From the NCBI GenBank assembly GCA_030770425.1, contig JASJFT010000049.1, positions 62,001 through 126,000 of the forward strand: a DNA stretch of 64,000 nt, in the 5' to 3' direction. The notes under the pieces are model-generated. The model did not search any database. It worked only from the letters and a program-made list of their open reading frames with translations, and was not told the origin of the DNA. Of this stretch, positions 1-10,476 are shown one piece after another. This DNA comes from Darksidea phi (taxonomy: Eukaryota; Ascomycota; Dothideomycetes; Pleosporales; Lentitheciaceae). Numbering within the stretch: position 1 is the first letter of the stretch; each line of letters opens with the position of its first letter. The translations under genes were made by a program, and so were the position numbers.

Positions 1-2
1 AA

Positions 3-926
3 CGCCTAACATCAAAGAAAAAAAGCACATCCGCCTCTGTAACCAAATCTTCATCTCACAACTCTGACACTGCATCTTCAACCTCGATCGCCAAAACTGA
101 ATATCTCAAGAGTTGGCTCCGCCACAAGTCCTCGAGCGTGTCTTCCATTGACCTCGACCTTATCGAATCAAAGCTCGCCACCCAATACAACAGTGCAGGC
201 CGCAAACCCAGATCCGCTACCAAGCCGCCAGCCGCACACTTCATCGCCGACTCCGCCTCATCCTCCGACTACTCCACCGACTTCGAAGCTTTCGATGAGG
301 AAGATTCTGAAGACGAATACGGCGAACTAGCCGACCTCTCTGCTGATAATTTTGAGTGGGGAGCGGCATATAACGTTGATGCTAGCAGGAATAATTCATA
401 TGATAGCCGGTATGAGCCTGGGAATGAAGAGTATGAGACGGATGAGTTTGTTGTTAGAGATGATGAGGATATTGAACAATGGAACGATAGTGATGAGGAG
501 GTGGAAGAGGATGCTAAAAAAAGGGGCGATGATGATCTTTGTGATCCAGAGAACACTATTGCAATACGCCGCTCTAGCAGCGAGTCCAAACTTTTCTTCT
601 CGGATCCTGAAGATACCTCCAACCTTCTCGCGCTCCCTCTCTGGTCGGAGATTGACTTTAGGTCTGAGGATATAGAGGCTGAGAACGAGCCACTCATTGT
701 TGATGTATCTGAGGAAATTGTGGAGGAGATTTTGGATGCCCTAGCTTTGTTTTCGAGAAGATGTAATAGGAATAGGCAGCCGATTAGACTTAAGCTATCT
801 GCTAGTGCGCTCGAGGATCGAGAGGTGAAAGACGCGCTGGAGAGTACGTTGAAAGTGGGGCTTGGGAGGAAGTTTTCACTTGAAGATGGGAACCAAATAT
901 GGGTCATTGGACCGAAGGTTGTTTGA
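3..926 (+). CDS. Acidic, serine-rich protein of unknown function (5' end outside window)
   Basis: The reading frame is open from base 3 to the TGA at 924-926, so the gene begins upstream of the window; the first possible alternative initiation codon (GTG at 138) is not a believable start. The visible 307 residues are low-complexity: a Ser/Thr/Lys-rich stretch, then a long Asp/Glu-rich section, then a compact C-terminal part of about 75 residues (from the segment PLIVDVSEE to the end GPKVV) that looks folded, with alternating hydrophobic residues. I do not recognise a named family. The C-terminal block could be a small conserved domain found in fungal hypothetical proteins, which is inference. 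The frame has no internal stops, which argues for a real coding region. Confidence 0.6.
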   Translation, partial: RLTSKKKSTSASVTKSSSHNSDTASSTSIAKTEYLKSWLRHKSSSVSSIDLDLIESKLATQYNSAGRKPRSATKPPAAHFIADSASSSDYSTDFEAFDEEDSEDEYGELADLSADNFEWGAAYNVDASRNNSYDSRYEPGNEEYETDEFVVRDDEDIEQWNDSDEEVEEDAKKRGDDDLCDPENTIAIRRSSSESKLFFSDPEDTSNLLALPLWSEIDFRSEDIEAENEPLIVDVSEEIVEEILDALALFSRRCNRNRQPIRLKLSASALEDREVKDALESTLKVGLGRKFSLEDGNQIWVIGPKVV

Positions 927-1795
927 GATTCCCGGTTGTGGCAAAAGAGTGTATTTATTAGGTGGACATTTTAAAAATAAATTTAGATTCGAGGTATATA
1001 GTACGCTTTATATACCTATAAGGCTAGTAAACCCTATATTACTTATCGAATAAGTAGTAGCTATCGCGTCGTTAAACTCGTGGAATAACCCAAAAAGGTG
1101 ACATAAAAAGGCATTTCGTCCCGAATACCTTGAAACGCATGTAAAGGTTATCACAGTGCCGAAGACAGCGGTCGGCGTCAAGGATACGGGGTTCATCGAT
1201 GGACGACGTCATCTTCGAGATGATCAATGAGGTTGAAATCTGCGCCATTGCGTCTTAGGAGAAGAAGACTCTCCTCGATTAGTTGATAGTACCAAGACAA
1301 GGGGCCAACATATGATTGAACTATTTTGGAACAGTGTGGTTGGGCCGCCGTTAGCCAATAAGATAGTTTCGGACATCGCCTGAACACCGCACAACGTTCA
1401 AATTGCAGTGCGTTTGACCGGCTAATTCCCGCAGGGTGTGGATGCCTGCTCTGTCTTAGGTGTGTGGCATAGCATTAATGTAACCCAATAGATAGGAGGC
1501 CTGACTGATTGGGTATAGCGCCCCTCCCACCGCTCAAGTTAGTAAGCGTGCTTACTCGACTTCTAAGTATATGTTCACGAAGTATTCAAACTATTATTTT
1601 TATTTATAGTTTCAATGTTGTCATCAAATGTTATAAGTGTATATAAATCAGGTATATCTACTATTTGTATGATGGTTCTTCTTAAAAACCTTGACAGCTT
1701 TATTTTGCCTGTCTCTTAACGTGTTTCCTCGCGAATTTTCGAACTTCCTCACTACTAGGCTCTTTTCTGGTCTTCTACACCAGCCTAACAACAAC
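927..1795. other. Intergenic, AT-rich, with a repeat fragment
   Basis: No intact gene is visible. The stretch holds repeat copy A (about 1050-1140, listed separately). On the minus strand at 1193-1387 there is a short open frame ending in an ankyrin-like motif (NGADFNLIDH), which may be a remnant of an ankyrin gene. The last 150 bases before the GMC gene are strongly AT-rich. Confidence 0.5.
1050..1140 (-). repeat. Dispersed repeat, copy A (fragment with terminal inverted-repeat end)
   Basis: The segment begins with the 14-base end ATAAGTAGTAGCTA and continues for about 90 bases. It matches the reverse complement of the right end of the element at 3540-3900, and the reverse complement of 26490-26580. 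Between copies A and B almost all differences are C/T or G/A, and where they differ copy B has the A or T. Homology to the other copies is lost after about 1140, so this is a truncated copy. Confidence 0.75.
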
Positions 1796-3451
1796 ATGCC
1801 CGAATCTACCCCCAAAGACATCATCATCGTTGGAGGTGGAATTGCTGGTTGTGTCCTGGCATCCAGACTGCACGAGAAGAGCAAGGCTCTCAGCATCCTC
1901 ATCATAGAAGCTGGGAAGGATGTCGCCGGCCATTCCCTTACATCCTCTCCACTTGCTTGCTTCTCCTGCCACCACTCTGAACTCGACTGGGCGTACTCAA
2001 CGGTCCCACAACCTCATCTTGGGAATCGCGCCTGCTACGCCGCAGCTGGAAAAGCTCTTTCCGGCGGGGGTGCCACGAACTATGGTACCTGGACTCGCGG
2101 AAATGCTGCCGACTACAACTTGTGGTCAAAACTAGTCAACGACCCTCAATGGAGCTACGAAGCCCTTTTGCCATATTTTCGCAAGACGGAAACATTCCAC
2201 GGCGACCTAGATAAATCGAATGTATCCAGCCACGGCTTCAATGGCGCAGTGCATAACTATTCGGTCTCCGCCAGCAGCGCCTCCCGCAAGTATCCCCTGA
2301 GGGACCAACTGCGTGCTGCATGGGCTCGCATTGGCATCCAGCAGATTGAGGATGGCAATGCCGGGTCGCCACTTGGGCTCTCAGAGCTTGTCGAAAACTG
2401 GCACAATGCTCAACGCCAGCTGCCCAGTCAAATCTACCCGCTCAGCGGCGTTGAGGTCATGACCGAGGAGCTGGTAAAGCGTATTGGTTTTGAACAGCGA
2501 GATGGGAAACTTGTCGCCACAAGCGTGGAATTGGCGAGCGGAGCCTCCATCTCAGCATCCAAGGAAATCATTGTTTCCGCGGGAGCATACAGAACACCCC
2601 AAGTCCTGATGCTTTCCGGTATTGGTCTGAAAGAGGAGTTGGAGAAGCATGGAATCCCGGTGCTTGTACCTTCTCCGGTCGGGCAGAACTTTACCGACCA
2701 TCTTGCAGTTTGTCAGTGGTGGAAGCTCCGTGATCCCGACCGCTATCCGTCCATCGGCAGTCCCAAGTGGCAGGATCCAGGCATGTTCGCCGGGTTACCA
2801 TGCGATTGGGTTGCGACACAACAGGCGCCCCTAGACAAATTGAGGAAGGCCCTCGCAGAAGACGCGGGTGGGCAAGCGGTGGACGGGCATCCTCTCCTAT
2901 CTGCTGACTCCGCCCATATTGAGACATTGGTGGTATATGCTCCAGCTGGCGCGCAAATTGCGGGGGTTGATGTTCCCATGAATGGCAGATATATTGCATC
3001 CGCTGTTCTTGGAATGACACCTACTTCGAGAGGGACTATTACATTGGCTGATACCAATCCCGCTACCGCGCCTGTCATCAACCCCAACTACTACGCTACT
3101 GAAGCGGATCGAACGATATTGCGTGAGGGCCTTCGGGCAGTCATGAAAGTGTTGCAAGATACGCCCGAAGGCCGCGAAATAATCGAGTCCGAGTTTTCGC
3201 CGGATGGTACGACTCTCAGCGCCGATTCAACGGACAAAGAAATCGACGAGCGCGTAGCCAATGTGGCTAACACGTTCTATCATGCAGCCGGTTCCGCTTC
3301 CATGGGGACTGTCGTTGACACAAATCTCAAGGTAAAGGGTGTTGAGGGCCTTCGAGTGGTTGATGCAAGCGTTATCCCTGTTCCAATCACAGCGCATTAT
3401 CAATGCGTGGTATATGCGTTAGCTGAGAAGGCGGCGGATTTAATTGGTTAA
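1796..3451 (+). CDS. GMC-family FAD-dependent oxidoreductase (choline dehydrogenase-like)
   Basis: Single-exon gene of 551 residues, the usual length for the glucose-methanol-choline family. I start it at the ATG at 1796, because the Rossmann FAD-binding motif VGGGIAG (residues 12-18) then lies at the expected N-terminal place; the longer frame begins only with TTG. Further family signatures are SGGGATN near residues 89-95, the second GMC signature GAYRTPQVLMLSGIG at 263-277, and two C-terminal histidines that fit the active-site pair (about H496 in FYHAAG and H534 in ITAHYQ). There is no signal peptide, so it is probably intracellular, unlike secreted aryl-alcohol or glucose oxidases. The substrate cannot be read from the sequence. 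The gene is flanked on both sides by inverted copies of a RIP-mutated repeat, yet its own frame is intact. Confidence 0.9.
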   Translation: MPESTPKDIIIVGGGIAGCVLASRLHEKSKALSILIIEAGKDVAGHSLTSSPLACFSCHHSELDWAYSTVPQPHLGNRACYAAAGKALSGGGATNYGTWTRGNAADYNLWSKLVNDPQWSYEALLPYFRKTETFHGDLDKSNVSSHGFNGAVHNYSVSASSASRKYPLRDQLRAAWARIGIQQIEDGNAGSPLGLSELVENWHNAQRQLPSQIYPLSGVEVMTEELVKRIGFEQRDGKLVATSVELASGASISASKEIIVSAGAYRTPQVLMLSGIGLKEELEKHGIPVLVPSPVGQNFTDHLAVCQWWKLRDPDRYPSIGSPKWQDPGMFAGLPCDWVATQQAPLDKLRKALAEDAGGQAVDGHPLLSADSAHIETLVVYAPAGAQIAGVDVPMNGRYIASAVLGMTPTSRGTITLADTNPATAPVINPNYYATEADRTILREGLRAVMKVLQDTPEGREIIESEFSPDGTTLSADSTDKEIDERVANVANTFYHAAGSASMGTVVDTNLKVKGVEGLRVVDASVIPVPITAHYQCVVYALAEKAADLIG

Positions 3452-4156
3452 TACAAAACGAAACCTATAGGGCATTTCATACCATCGAATATATAGCCGA
3501 CGATTATTTATCTATTTATTTATTTTCCCCTAAGAAAAAGCCATATTATATCGAATAAGTAGTAGCTACGAGGATGGAATGCAACGCTCCGCTGACGAAG
3601 AAGTTTATGGGACGTTGAGCAGGCAGCAGGCCACGTTTCTGGCCGCTCTCGAGTCTGGTAGACTACTGTCGCTACCGCTCAACATCATGGTACGCGCCAC
3701 GCCCTCTTTTATGAGGCTCGGGCCGTTACCCTCGTAGTCATGCCGTGACGTGAGCTTCAGGCAATCACAGGCAATGACAGTAACCAACAACCTTCTTGCG
3801 TTTTAAGGTATTCGGGGGAAATAGCTTTTTATATTATCTTGTTAGATTATTCTATAAGTTTAACGATATAATAGCTACTACTTATTTAATAGATATATTA
3901 TAGATAAATAGTCTAGAAAATAAATTATCCATACTAAAGATCTAATGTACCGACTTTTAACTCCGTAGCCATGACATCACCACCACGAAATCATCGCATA
4001 AAACCAAATCATTTCCCTTGGAAGCAAAATAGATAACCACTCCCCGAGCAAATAAAATCAAGCAAAGACACGCTTTCTCACACCAATACACAAGTACCAC
4101 CTCACCGACTGTCTTACTCACCTACCCACGTCCTATTTGTTCCTCAACCGTCAAAC
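3452..4156. other. Intergenic, AT-rich, containing repeat copy B
   Basis: Downstream of the GMC gene the DNA becomes AT-rich and contains the MITE-like element at 3540-3900. The last 200 bases before 4157 are C-rich and probably form the promoter of the small gene at 4157. No other coding sequence is seen. Confidence 0.5.
3540..3900. mobile_element. MITE-like element with terminal inverted repeats (copy B)
   Basis: A segment of about 340 bases bounded by a 14-base inverted repeat: ATAAGTAGTAGCTA at 3555-3568 and its reverse complement at 3872-3885. AT-rich sequence extends the similarity outward. It has no coding capacity of its own, as expected for a non-autonomous DNA element. The right half (about 3683-3885) is homologous to 26385-26580, and its last 90 bases to 1050-1140 in inverse orientation. 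The right end is heavily converted to A/T compared with the other copies, consistent with RIP. A clear target-site duplication could not be defined. Confidence 0.65.
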
Positions 4157-4501
4157 ATGTCTCTTATTCCCCTTATTCGTACCCGTATTCTGACACCCAC
4201 CTGCCTCGCCTCCAACAAAATACCCACCCGCCCCCTCACAACCAACCCCCACCTCTCACAACAGCGCATGGGCAACAACCCACAGTCCAACCAACCTGAC
4301 TCCGTCAACGCCTCGGTCCGCAAAGACACACCAAACACAGACAACCAATCCAGCGCCTCAACCGAGGAACACAAGAAAGGCGACGACCATCCAGCAAAGC
4401 AACCAGATGCGCAAGCGGAGCCTAGTCAGAAGACGGGGATAGGGGGTGGACGGGAGGTTAAGGGAGGGAAGGAGGGGTTGGGGGAGAGGGGGGATCGGTA
4501 A
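4157..4501 (+). CDS. Small hydrophilic protein with probable mitochondrial presequence
   Basis: An intronless 114-residue ORF. The N-terminus (about residues 1-30) is rich in Arg, Leu, Thr and Pro with no acidic residues, like a mitochondrial targeting peptide. The rest is polar and disordered, with an E/K/Q-rich middle and a Gly/Lys/Glu-rich tail ending GLGERGDR. I recall small conserved Pezizomycotina proteins with similar tails, but know no function. The upstream region has C-rich stretches common in fungal promoters. The possibility that it is non-coding is reduced by the targeting-like N-terminus. Confidence 0.55.
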   Translation: MSLIPLIRTRILTPTCLASNKIPTRPLTTNPHLSQQRMGNNPQSNQPDSVNASVRKDTPNTDNQSSASTEEHKKGDDHPAKQPDAQAEPSQKTGIGGGREVKGGKEGLGERGDR

Positions 4502-4871
4502 GAGCGTTAGGAGGGCGGTGTAGGGACGGGTTTGGTGTTGAAGATGCAATTGTTACTATGCATTGACTGCCCTGCCGAGGTATACAGGCTATTGGCTTAA
4601 ACATAAAAAAAGCCTAAGAAGACCCTTTTGCCCCCTATCCGTATCTATTAGCCCCACCACAGAACCCTAGAAGCTTACAATGCCTTGGTGACGGCATAGA
4701 ATCCACGACTAAAATGCCCATATATAAAAACGATGACCATGATATAACGCCAAAAACAACCTCCGAAGCGCGCCGAGCCCCTGGTATCGTGCCGCTGTGG
4801 AAACAGAATGAAGATGTCGACCATCCATTTGAACGCCGCCAAAATGCACATTCATGTGAAGAGACACTTCT
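4502..4871. other. Convergent intergenic spacer
   Basis: 3'-to-3' spacer between the small ORF at 4157-4501 and the MAU2 gene on the opposite strand. Nothing recognisable beyond probable polyadenylation regions. Confidence 0.5.
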
Positions 4872-7503
4872 TTACTCCATATCAACATCGCCGTCCGCGT
4901 CTGGCGCCTCTCCTCTCAAAGCAAGAGGCAGTTTCCCCCTAATCTCTTCAAATGCCTGTTGACAAGCATATGCATCCTCTAGTTTGCCGTTACGTTGGAA
5001 GGTATTGATACAGATACCCAGTGAAACAGCTCGCCATAGGATACTTCGTCCCTGCTTGCTGACGTTTCGAGCTGCGCGAACAGACTTGATTGGCTGTTCA
5101 CCAACTTGGTTGGCGAAGAATCTGCTAGCCATGTAGTTCAGGCAGAGTGACATGAATTGCATGTTGTGCAATTTCTGGGCTCTGTTCGTAGTTGTGTGGA
5201 TGAGCGTCTTCTGCCGATTGATAGACTCGTCCGGATTAGTGATTGCCTGGATGATGCGAAAAGCACATGCAATGTGCAGGTTTGGATGGCTGGAACAAAT
5301 AGGCTGTAGCTGCGCGAAGAGAGCTTGCGTTAGATTATGGTCGGGGTGGGAAGGGTCGCGAATGACGAGTAGTCGGTTCATAGCGGCGAGAATCGCAAGG
5401 TCGGTCTTGAAGTCGGAACCAGATCCGACATCTGGCAGATTGAACTCTGGAGCAGAGTAAGTGGCCAACGCCAAATCGGTTGAGCCATTGCTCTGTTCGA
5501 GGACGCCAGAAAGGTAAGACAACATTCGTGTGTAGGGTTCAAGGCCGTTCAAGGGCTGTTCGAAAATCCGCTCACGGAGCATTGCTACTGCATGCTTCGT
5601 TGTTTCTCTATCCTCATGGTAACATGCGACGAGACCGAGAGCGAACTTGATATGCCAGTCTAGAATCTTGACCCAGTTCCGTTGAGCTATGGAGGCCGGT
5701 ATGGACACGTTGAATGACGAGTACCGTTGGATAGAAGCTGGTGATATCAGTACTGCGTTAAGCTTTCAAAATGGCTGCGGCGTGCATACCTTGTGTGAGT
5801 CTATGTCCCTCCTGTAGATAGCTGTTACCTCTGTCGTGTGGTAGAGACACTAGTCCACTAAGGTAGTAGGCAAGCATCTTGAAGTCCTGCTTTGGAAGCC
5901 AAGCAAACACGAGCTCATCCCGCCCGTCTCCAGCTTTACGAAAGACGCCACCCGTAGAGAAGGTTAAATTGCCTCCAGAGCTCTTCTCAATGAGAACAGA
6001 GAAGACGCCATCGCCTGGGCCAGAGTCCTGATCAGCTTTATTTTGCAGAGCTGTCAGCTTCTCTGAGTTGGGTTGGCCTTGCTGTAAGCTGCATGCAACA
6101 TCGATGCAGTCAATCAAAACGGCTATCTGGCCCAGTTGTTTGACCGATAACTGGAGTTGGAGGCTTCGCGCTGAGGCAATAGCTCGTTGTGCATGCTCCA
6201 ACCGATCCAGCGCAGCAGATCGAAGATGTATCATGGCCTCGAGCGCACAGCAGGTAACGTAGATTGCTCGGTCTCCTCGTCGCTCCGCATGGCCTGCAAT
6301 GGCGTGTAGCTGATGGAGAGCTGAGGCAGTTTCTGGACGTCCGGACACCTGTAGAGCCAACGAGACCTTTAGGAAACGGAAAGCATAGATCCAAACGATG
6401 TGCTGAAAGGTCTCCGTCTCCGATATGGGCTGATCCAATAGTTTTAGGGCTGCACGGTGGTTGCTCTTGAACTGATACCGAGCTTGCAGATGCTGCATAG
6501 CGTACTTGAGGTCATGCAAGCGGCTTCTGTTACATAGGCCAATCGCTCTAGCCAGATTCTCCTCAATGTCCTGATTGTTGTCCGTCTCCTCCACAAGCAG
6601 ACTCGCATATCTAAACCTTAGCATTGCCTCATCACGTGGTGCCATGCTATACTTCTTCAACACCGTCTCCATGCACCCCAGCGCCGTCGCCATCAGCTTG
6701 TAGTATTGGTCCAGATCTGCTTGCTTCAGCGTCATAGCCGCGACTGATCCTAGGCTTCGCGCCGCGGCAATGTACTCGTCCGCCGCGGAGAGCATGAGGA
6801 CCATGAGATCGGCTGGGAGCGCTCGTACAGGCGCATGATGTGGTCTTGAGGGAGTATGCAGTTGCGAGGAAGACGGTTTCTTGATTACGACCTGCGGGTG
6901 GCGCGATGACTGTGGTAGCAACGGGCTTCGGTGCTGGTTCGTCGGTGTCTCTTGCGGCTCAAGCGGCGCACGATGCTGGTTCTGTTTCTGAGTGGGCGTA
7001 CTTGTCGTCCGTTGCTGTGACCGGGAGGCGTTTTCTTGCGACGATTGTGCGCGCTGTACCGGCTTCGAAGGTGTCTGCGACGATGCAGGCCTGGGCTGCG
7101 ATCGTGCCGCATCCCTCTCCACCACACCCCCGCTGCTTGTCCGCTGAAGCGGCCTCTGCACGGGCACGTGTACTTGTCGTATGCGTGGATTCGCCATCTG
7201 GGGGAGCGCATTTGGAGTCCGCGGTGGAATCACGACTTGGGGTGGTAATGCTCGCGGCGGCGGTTGCGATCGCATGTCTGTCTGTAGGGAAGATTGTTGG
7301 CCTGCTCGTGGGGGTATCACCACCCGGGGGTGACTTTGGGCCGACTGCGATTGTGGGTATCCCTGAGGTATCTGTGATGACTGTGAAGGGTACTGCATCC
7401 CGTACCCATTCTGTTGGTAGCCGTTTGGCTGCGGAGGTGCGCCATATTGGCCGTTGGGGAAGCCCTGCGAGGCCTGCGGCGGCCAGTTGTAGCGGGAGTC
7501 CAT
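4872..7503 (-). CDS. MAU2: Cohesin loading factor Mau2/Scc4
   Basis: Two exons, complement(join(4872..5737,5790..7503)), giving 859 residues. The 52-nt intron (GTATGC..CCAG) rejoins the frame as RLTQ|ASIQRY. Mau2/Scc4 is the TPR-like partner of Scc2/Nipbl that loads cohesin on chromatin in the nucleus. The first 200 residues are low-complexity Gln/Pro/Ser with repeated VVIPPR-type motifs. From about residue 225 a helical repeat region begins (PADLMVLMLSAADEYIAAA) that continues to near the C-terminus and matches the fungal cohesin-loading family. The acidic end DADGDVDME closes the protein. The extended disordered N-terminus is longer than in animal MAU2, a common fungal feature. It is divergent from the hydrolase gene starting at 8015. 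Long ORFs opposite the N-terminal part are compositional shadows. Confidence 0.88.
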
Positions 7504-8014
7504 GGAGGAGGATGCTTCTTGTAGCGGCGATCACCAAGAATGGTCGTGTATGCCCGTCATTGTTACCCCCGAGATAAATGCGGGGTGAAGGTTGAGGCGT
7601 GAGCCAGGAGCAAGAGCGACGCGGAGCGACTGCCGCTTCTAACGCGCGTGTAGGCAGACCAATCATCTGTCTTCACTAAGCCGAGGTGGGATGAATACCA
7701 ACACACGTGCATCCTTCCACGAAAGAAAACCGAAGATTTCTTCTCCACCAAATCCCTTCATAGGAGAATTAAAAGGTGAGGAGTACTCAACCGACTTGGT
7801 TCCGTCTAGCCTACCAGGTAAGCAGTTCACTTTCTAGTACGAGCAAGCCTTTCCATTGACTAATCACAAGCTCCGAGATACCTCTCAATCGAATATAGTA
7901 GCCTTGTTGTGAACGATACTTCCTTGAAATCTTATCGAGCTCGTCTCATTCTAGCGTCCTTCTGATGAAACTACAGATACTTGGTAGAACATCTGCAGTC
8001 TACTCCACCTCAAC
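7504..8014. promoter_or_regulatory. Divergent promoter region, MAU2 / alpha-beta hydrolase
   Basis: 511 bases between two start codons pointing apart. No gene is visible. CT-rich tracts lie on the hydrolase side. No specific operator can be assigned. Confidence 0.4.
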
Positions 8015-9501
8015 ATGTGGGCACTCGGCCGGGCCAAAACGGCTTACCACCATCACACAGAGCCCGTTGGACTACCTACTAAATCGGGCAACAAGATCTC
8101 ACTCTTCGACCTAGCCAAAGACGCCATTCCACCATGTCGACTCAACCCATTCCTCTTCAACGGCCACCTTCAAACAATGTGGACAGCCATAAAAGACGCC
8201 GGCCCACCCATCTACTACAAACGCAAAATCTTCGAATCAACTCATTCTATCTACCCCGGCCAATTCACCGTCGACTTTGTTGTACCGAAAGAGATTGGCC
8301 TGAAGAGTACTGTGGACGCGACGTTACCTGAGCGGACGACGCATTACTCTGTGGATGAGTTAGAGGGAATTGGGAGTGATGATGACACGCCTATGTTGGT
8401 GTGTATGCACGGTCTGAGCGGTGGCTCGCACGAGGTCTATCTGCGTGAAGTCGTTGCGCCCATCACCGCTGCCGGCTGGGCCGCTTGTGTAGTCAACGGT
8501 CGTGGCTGTGCCCAGTCGAAGATAACGACTCCACGTCTCTTCAATGCGCGCTCAACATGGGACATCCGACAAACGGTGCACTACTTGCAAAAAGCCTTCC
8601 CCAACCGACCCCTGTACGCTGTTGGATTCTCTTTGGGCGCCAACATCATGACCAGTACGTGGGATATACCATGAATTTCCATGCTTGTACGCTAACCCCA
8701 TCTTTCACAGACTATATAGGTGAAGAAGGCGACAAGTGCGTGCTCAAAGCAGCAGTGGCTTGTTCGAACCCTTGGGATTTGAACATCTGCCACATTGGTC
8801 TGACGTACACGTGGGTCGGGAGCGAGATCTATAGTAAAACGATGGGTGGGAATATGCGTAGATTGTTTGAGACGCATAAGGAGGAGTTGTTGAAGAATGA
8901 GTTACTCGATATAAAGGAGATAGCTAAGTGTCGATATCTATACGAGTTTGATCGGTGAGTTGATACTTAGTGTACATCAATGGAGAGAGGCAGAAAGAGC
9001 TCGCTGACGGCTGATGTAGGGTGGTACAAGCGCCGACATGGGGATATCCGACACAAGGCGCATACTATCGCGACGCCGCCAGTGTTGATGCCGTACTTGC
9101 TATCAAGATCCCCTTTTTAGCTATAAATGCTGAAGATGATCCGGTAAGCCTCCGCCCCTCTTTCACTTTCATCCCTCCACAAATCATGATCAATATAGCT
9201 GATAGACACTGCTCGATAGATCTCCCAGAACGAAGCCATTCCCTATGAAGAGTTCAAGCGGAATCCATACACAGTGCTCTGCACTACAAACTGGGGCGGC
9301 CATCTCAGCTGGTTCCAGCTCGGCGGCAAGAGATGGTTCGCTACAGCCATATCCGCCTTCCTCACCAAAATGCACGACGAGATCGAACTGACTGCCTCGG
9401 ACGAGGAGGAAGTGTGCGTGGAGGCAAACGGCAAGGTGCCCGAGCAAAAGTATCCGATATACGATCCGTACAACCGGAAGTTGATTTGTCCGCTGGAGTA
9501 G
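8015..9501 (+). CDS. Alpha/beta hydrolase of the EEB1/EHT1 (ABHD1/3) family
   Basis: Four exons, join(8015..8654,8711..8954,9020..9143,9220..9501), giving 429 residues; all introns are GT-AG and the phases agree. Family members in yeast (Eeb1, Eht1, Mgl2) are acyl-CoA:ethanol O-acyltransferases/esterases making and cleaving medium-chain fatty acid ethyl esters. Visible hallmarks are the N-terminal NGHLQTMW motif (residues about 49-56), the oxyanion-region sequence CMHGLSGGS, the nucleophile elbow GFSLGAN with Ser206, the acid-loop region INAEDDP, and a histidine in TNWGGHLSW near the C-terminus. No signal peptide is seen. The stop lies only 84 bases from the stop of LOC1 on the other strand. 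The particular substrate is not determined. Confidence 0.88.
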
Positions 9502-9585
9502 AAAAATCATGGGTATCATAGAAGCGTAGATGTCGTAGACGAGGCCGTATACATAGACGGGGTGGGGAGTTTTGATCCAATATGC

Positions 9586-10235
9586 TCAACCGAATGAAAC
9601 CCTCTTCTTCTTTCCTTGCGTTGGCTTCGCAGGTGCGTCATCGTCGACGCCCTCGAATTTCGTGTGGTCACTGTGTCTGCCTTTCCTCTTCTTCTTCAGT
9701 CCCTTCTTCGTTTCCTCCTGCATTTCGTTAGCATGCTATCATCACTCCCTTCCCAACCAATACTTACAAACTTCGCAGTCTTCTCCTCCGCCCTCTGCTC
9801 CGCCTCCTTCCTCTTCGCCTCCCTCACCTCCTCCAGCTGCCTCGACCTCATAATCTTACTCTCTACATTCTTCTCCTTCTCCGCATTCACGACGCTCATA
9901 ATAGCCATCATGCTAACGGGGTCGTCCACAAACTTCTTGCCCTTCTTCTGGCCCTTTGGTTTCGCGATGCCCGCTGGTACAATGCCATTGAGTTTCGGAA
10001 TGTCTAGCTCTGTCTCGGTGTAGGTGCGCCGTTTGCGCTTAGTGGGCCCTGAGGAGGTAGATTTTGATTTCTGCGCGCCGCCAGGTTTGGCAAGGGCGAG
10101 GGATTTGGCTTTGCGTTTGGAGATTCCCTCGGGGGCGCTGCCGGTGGGTTTTCCTTTGCCACCACCTGCTCTTTTGGAAGGACCGCTTGTTTTTCCTTTC
10201 GCACTCTTGCCTTTAACCGATTTAGTGGGCGCCAT
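9586..10235 (-). CDS. LOC1: 60S ribosome biogenesis / mRNA localisation factor Loc1
   Basis: Two exons, complement(join(9586..9717,9768..10235)), giving 199 residues, with a 50-nt intron (GTAAGT..GCTAAC..CAG). Loc1 is a nucleolar RNA-binding protein needed for 60S subunit maturation and, in yeast, ASH1 mRNA localisation. The N-terminal half is a Lys/Gly/Ser-rich basic region. The conserved block follows from about residue 100: [14 protein letters not shown], the helix [20 protein letters not shown], then a charged coiled coil ERVREA-like segment. The C-terminus is basic (KKRVSFG). I start at the ATG at 10235; the frame upstream only offers TTG. It is divergent from VPS68 with about 240 bases between starts. 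Confidence 0.85.
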
Positions 10236-10476
10236 TGTGGAATCGTTTGTCGCCGTCGAAAGTGGTGGGTTGTGCGTTTGAGCTCGAACTTTTTTCGACA
10301 AGCCCTAGTTCACATCGGTGGTCGGAAGCGCCGCTAGCTTGGCCCGGACGGACTGACGAAACCGAGCGCAACCCCAGCCTCACAAGCCGCAGCTCGACCT
10401 CGAACCTCACAGCTTGCGCCGAGCTCCCTACCACACCTCGAATACCCGGACGAATATCGAATACGTGGTGTGCAAC
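10236..10476. promoter_or_regulatory. Compact bidirectional promoter, LOC1 / VPS68
   Basis: Only 241 bases separate the two start codons. The segment is rich in CTCGA and CCTCAC-like pyrimidine tracts, and no TATA box is obvious. Shared regulation of the two genes is inference. Confidence 0.4.

Noticed and set aside
1691..1795. N-terminal extension of the GMC protein starting at TTG
   Set aside because: No in-frame ATG, and the FAD motif fits the ATG at 1796.
6906..7666. Long ORFs on both strands (223 and 235 codons) over the MAU2 N-terminus
   Set aside because: They lie over the low-complexity Gln/Pro/Ser-coding part of MAU2, lack family signs, and are explained by its composition.
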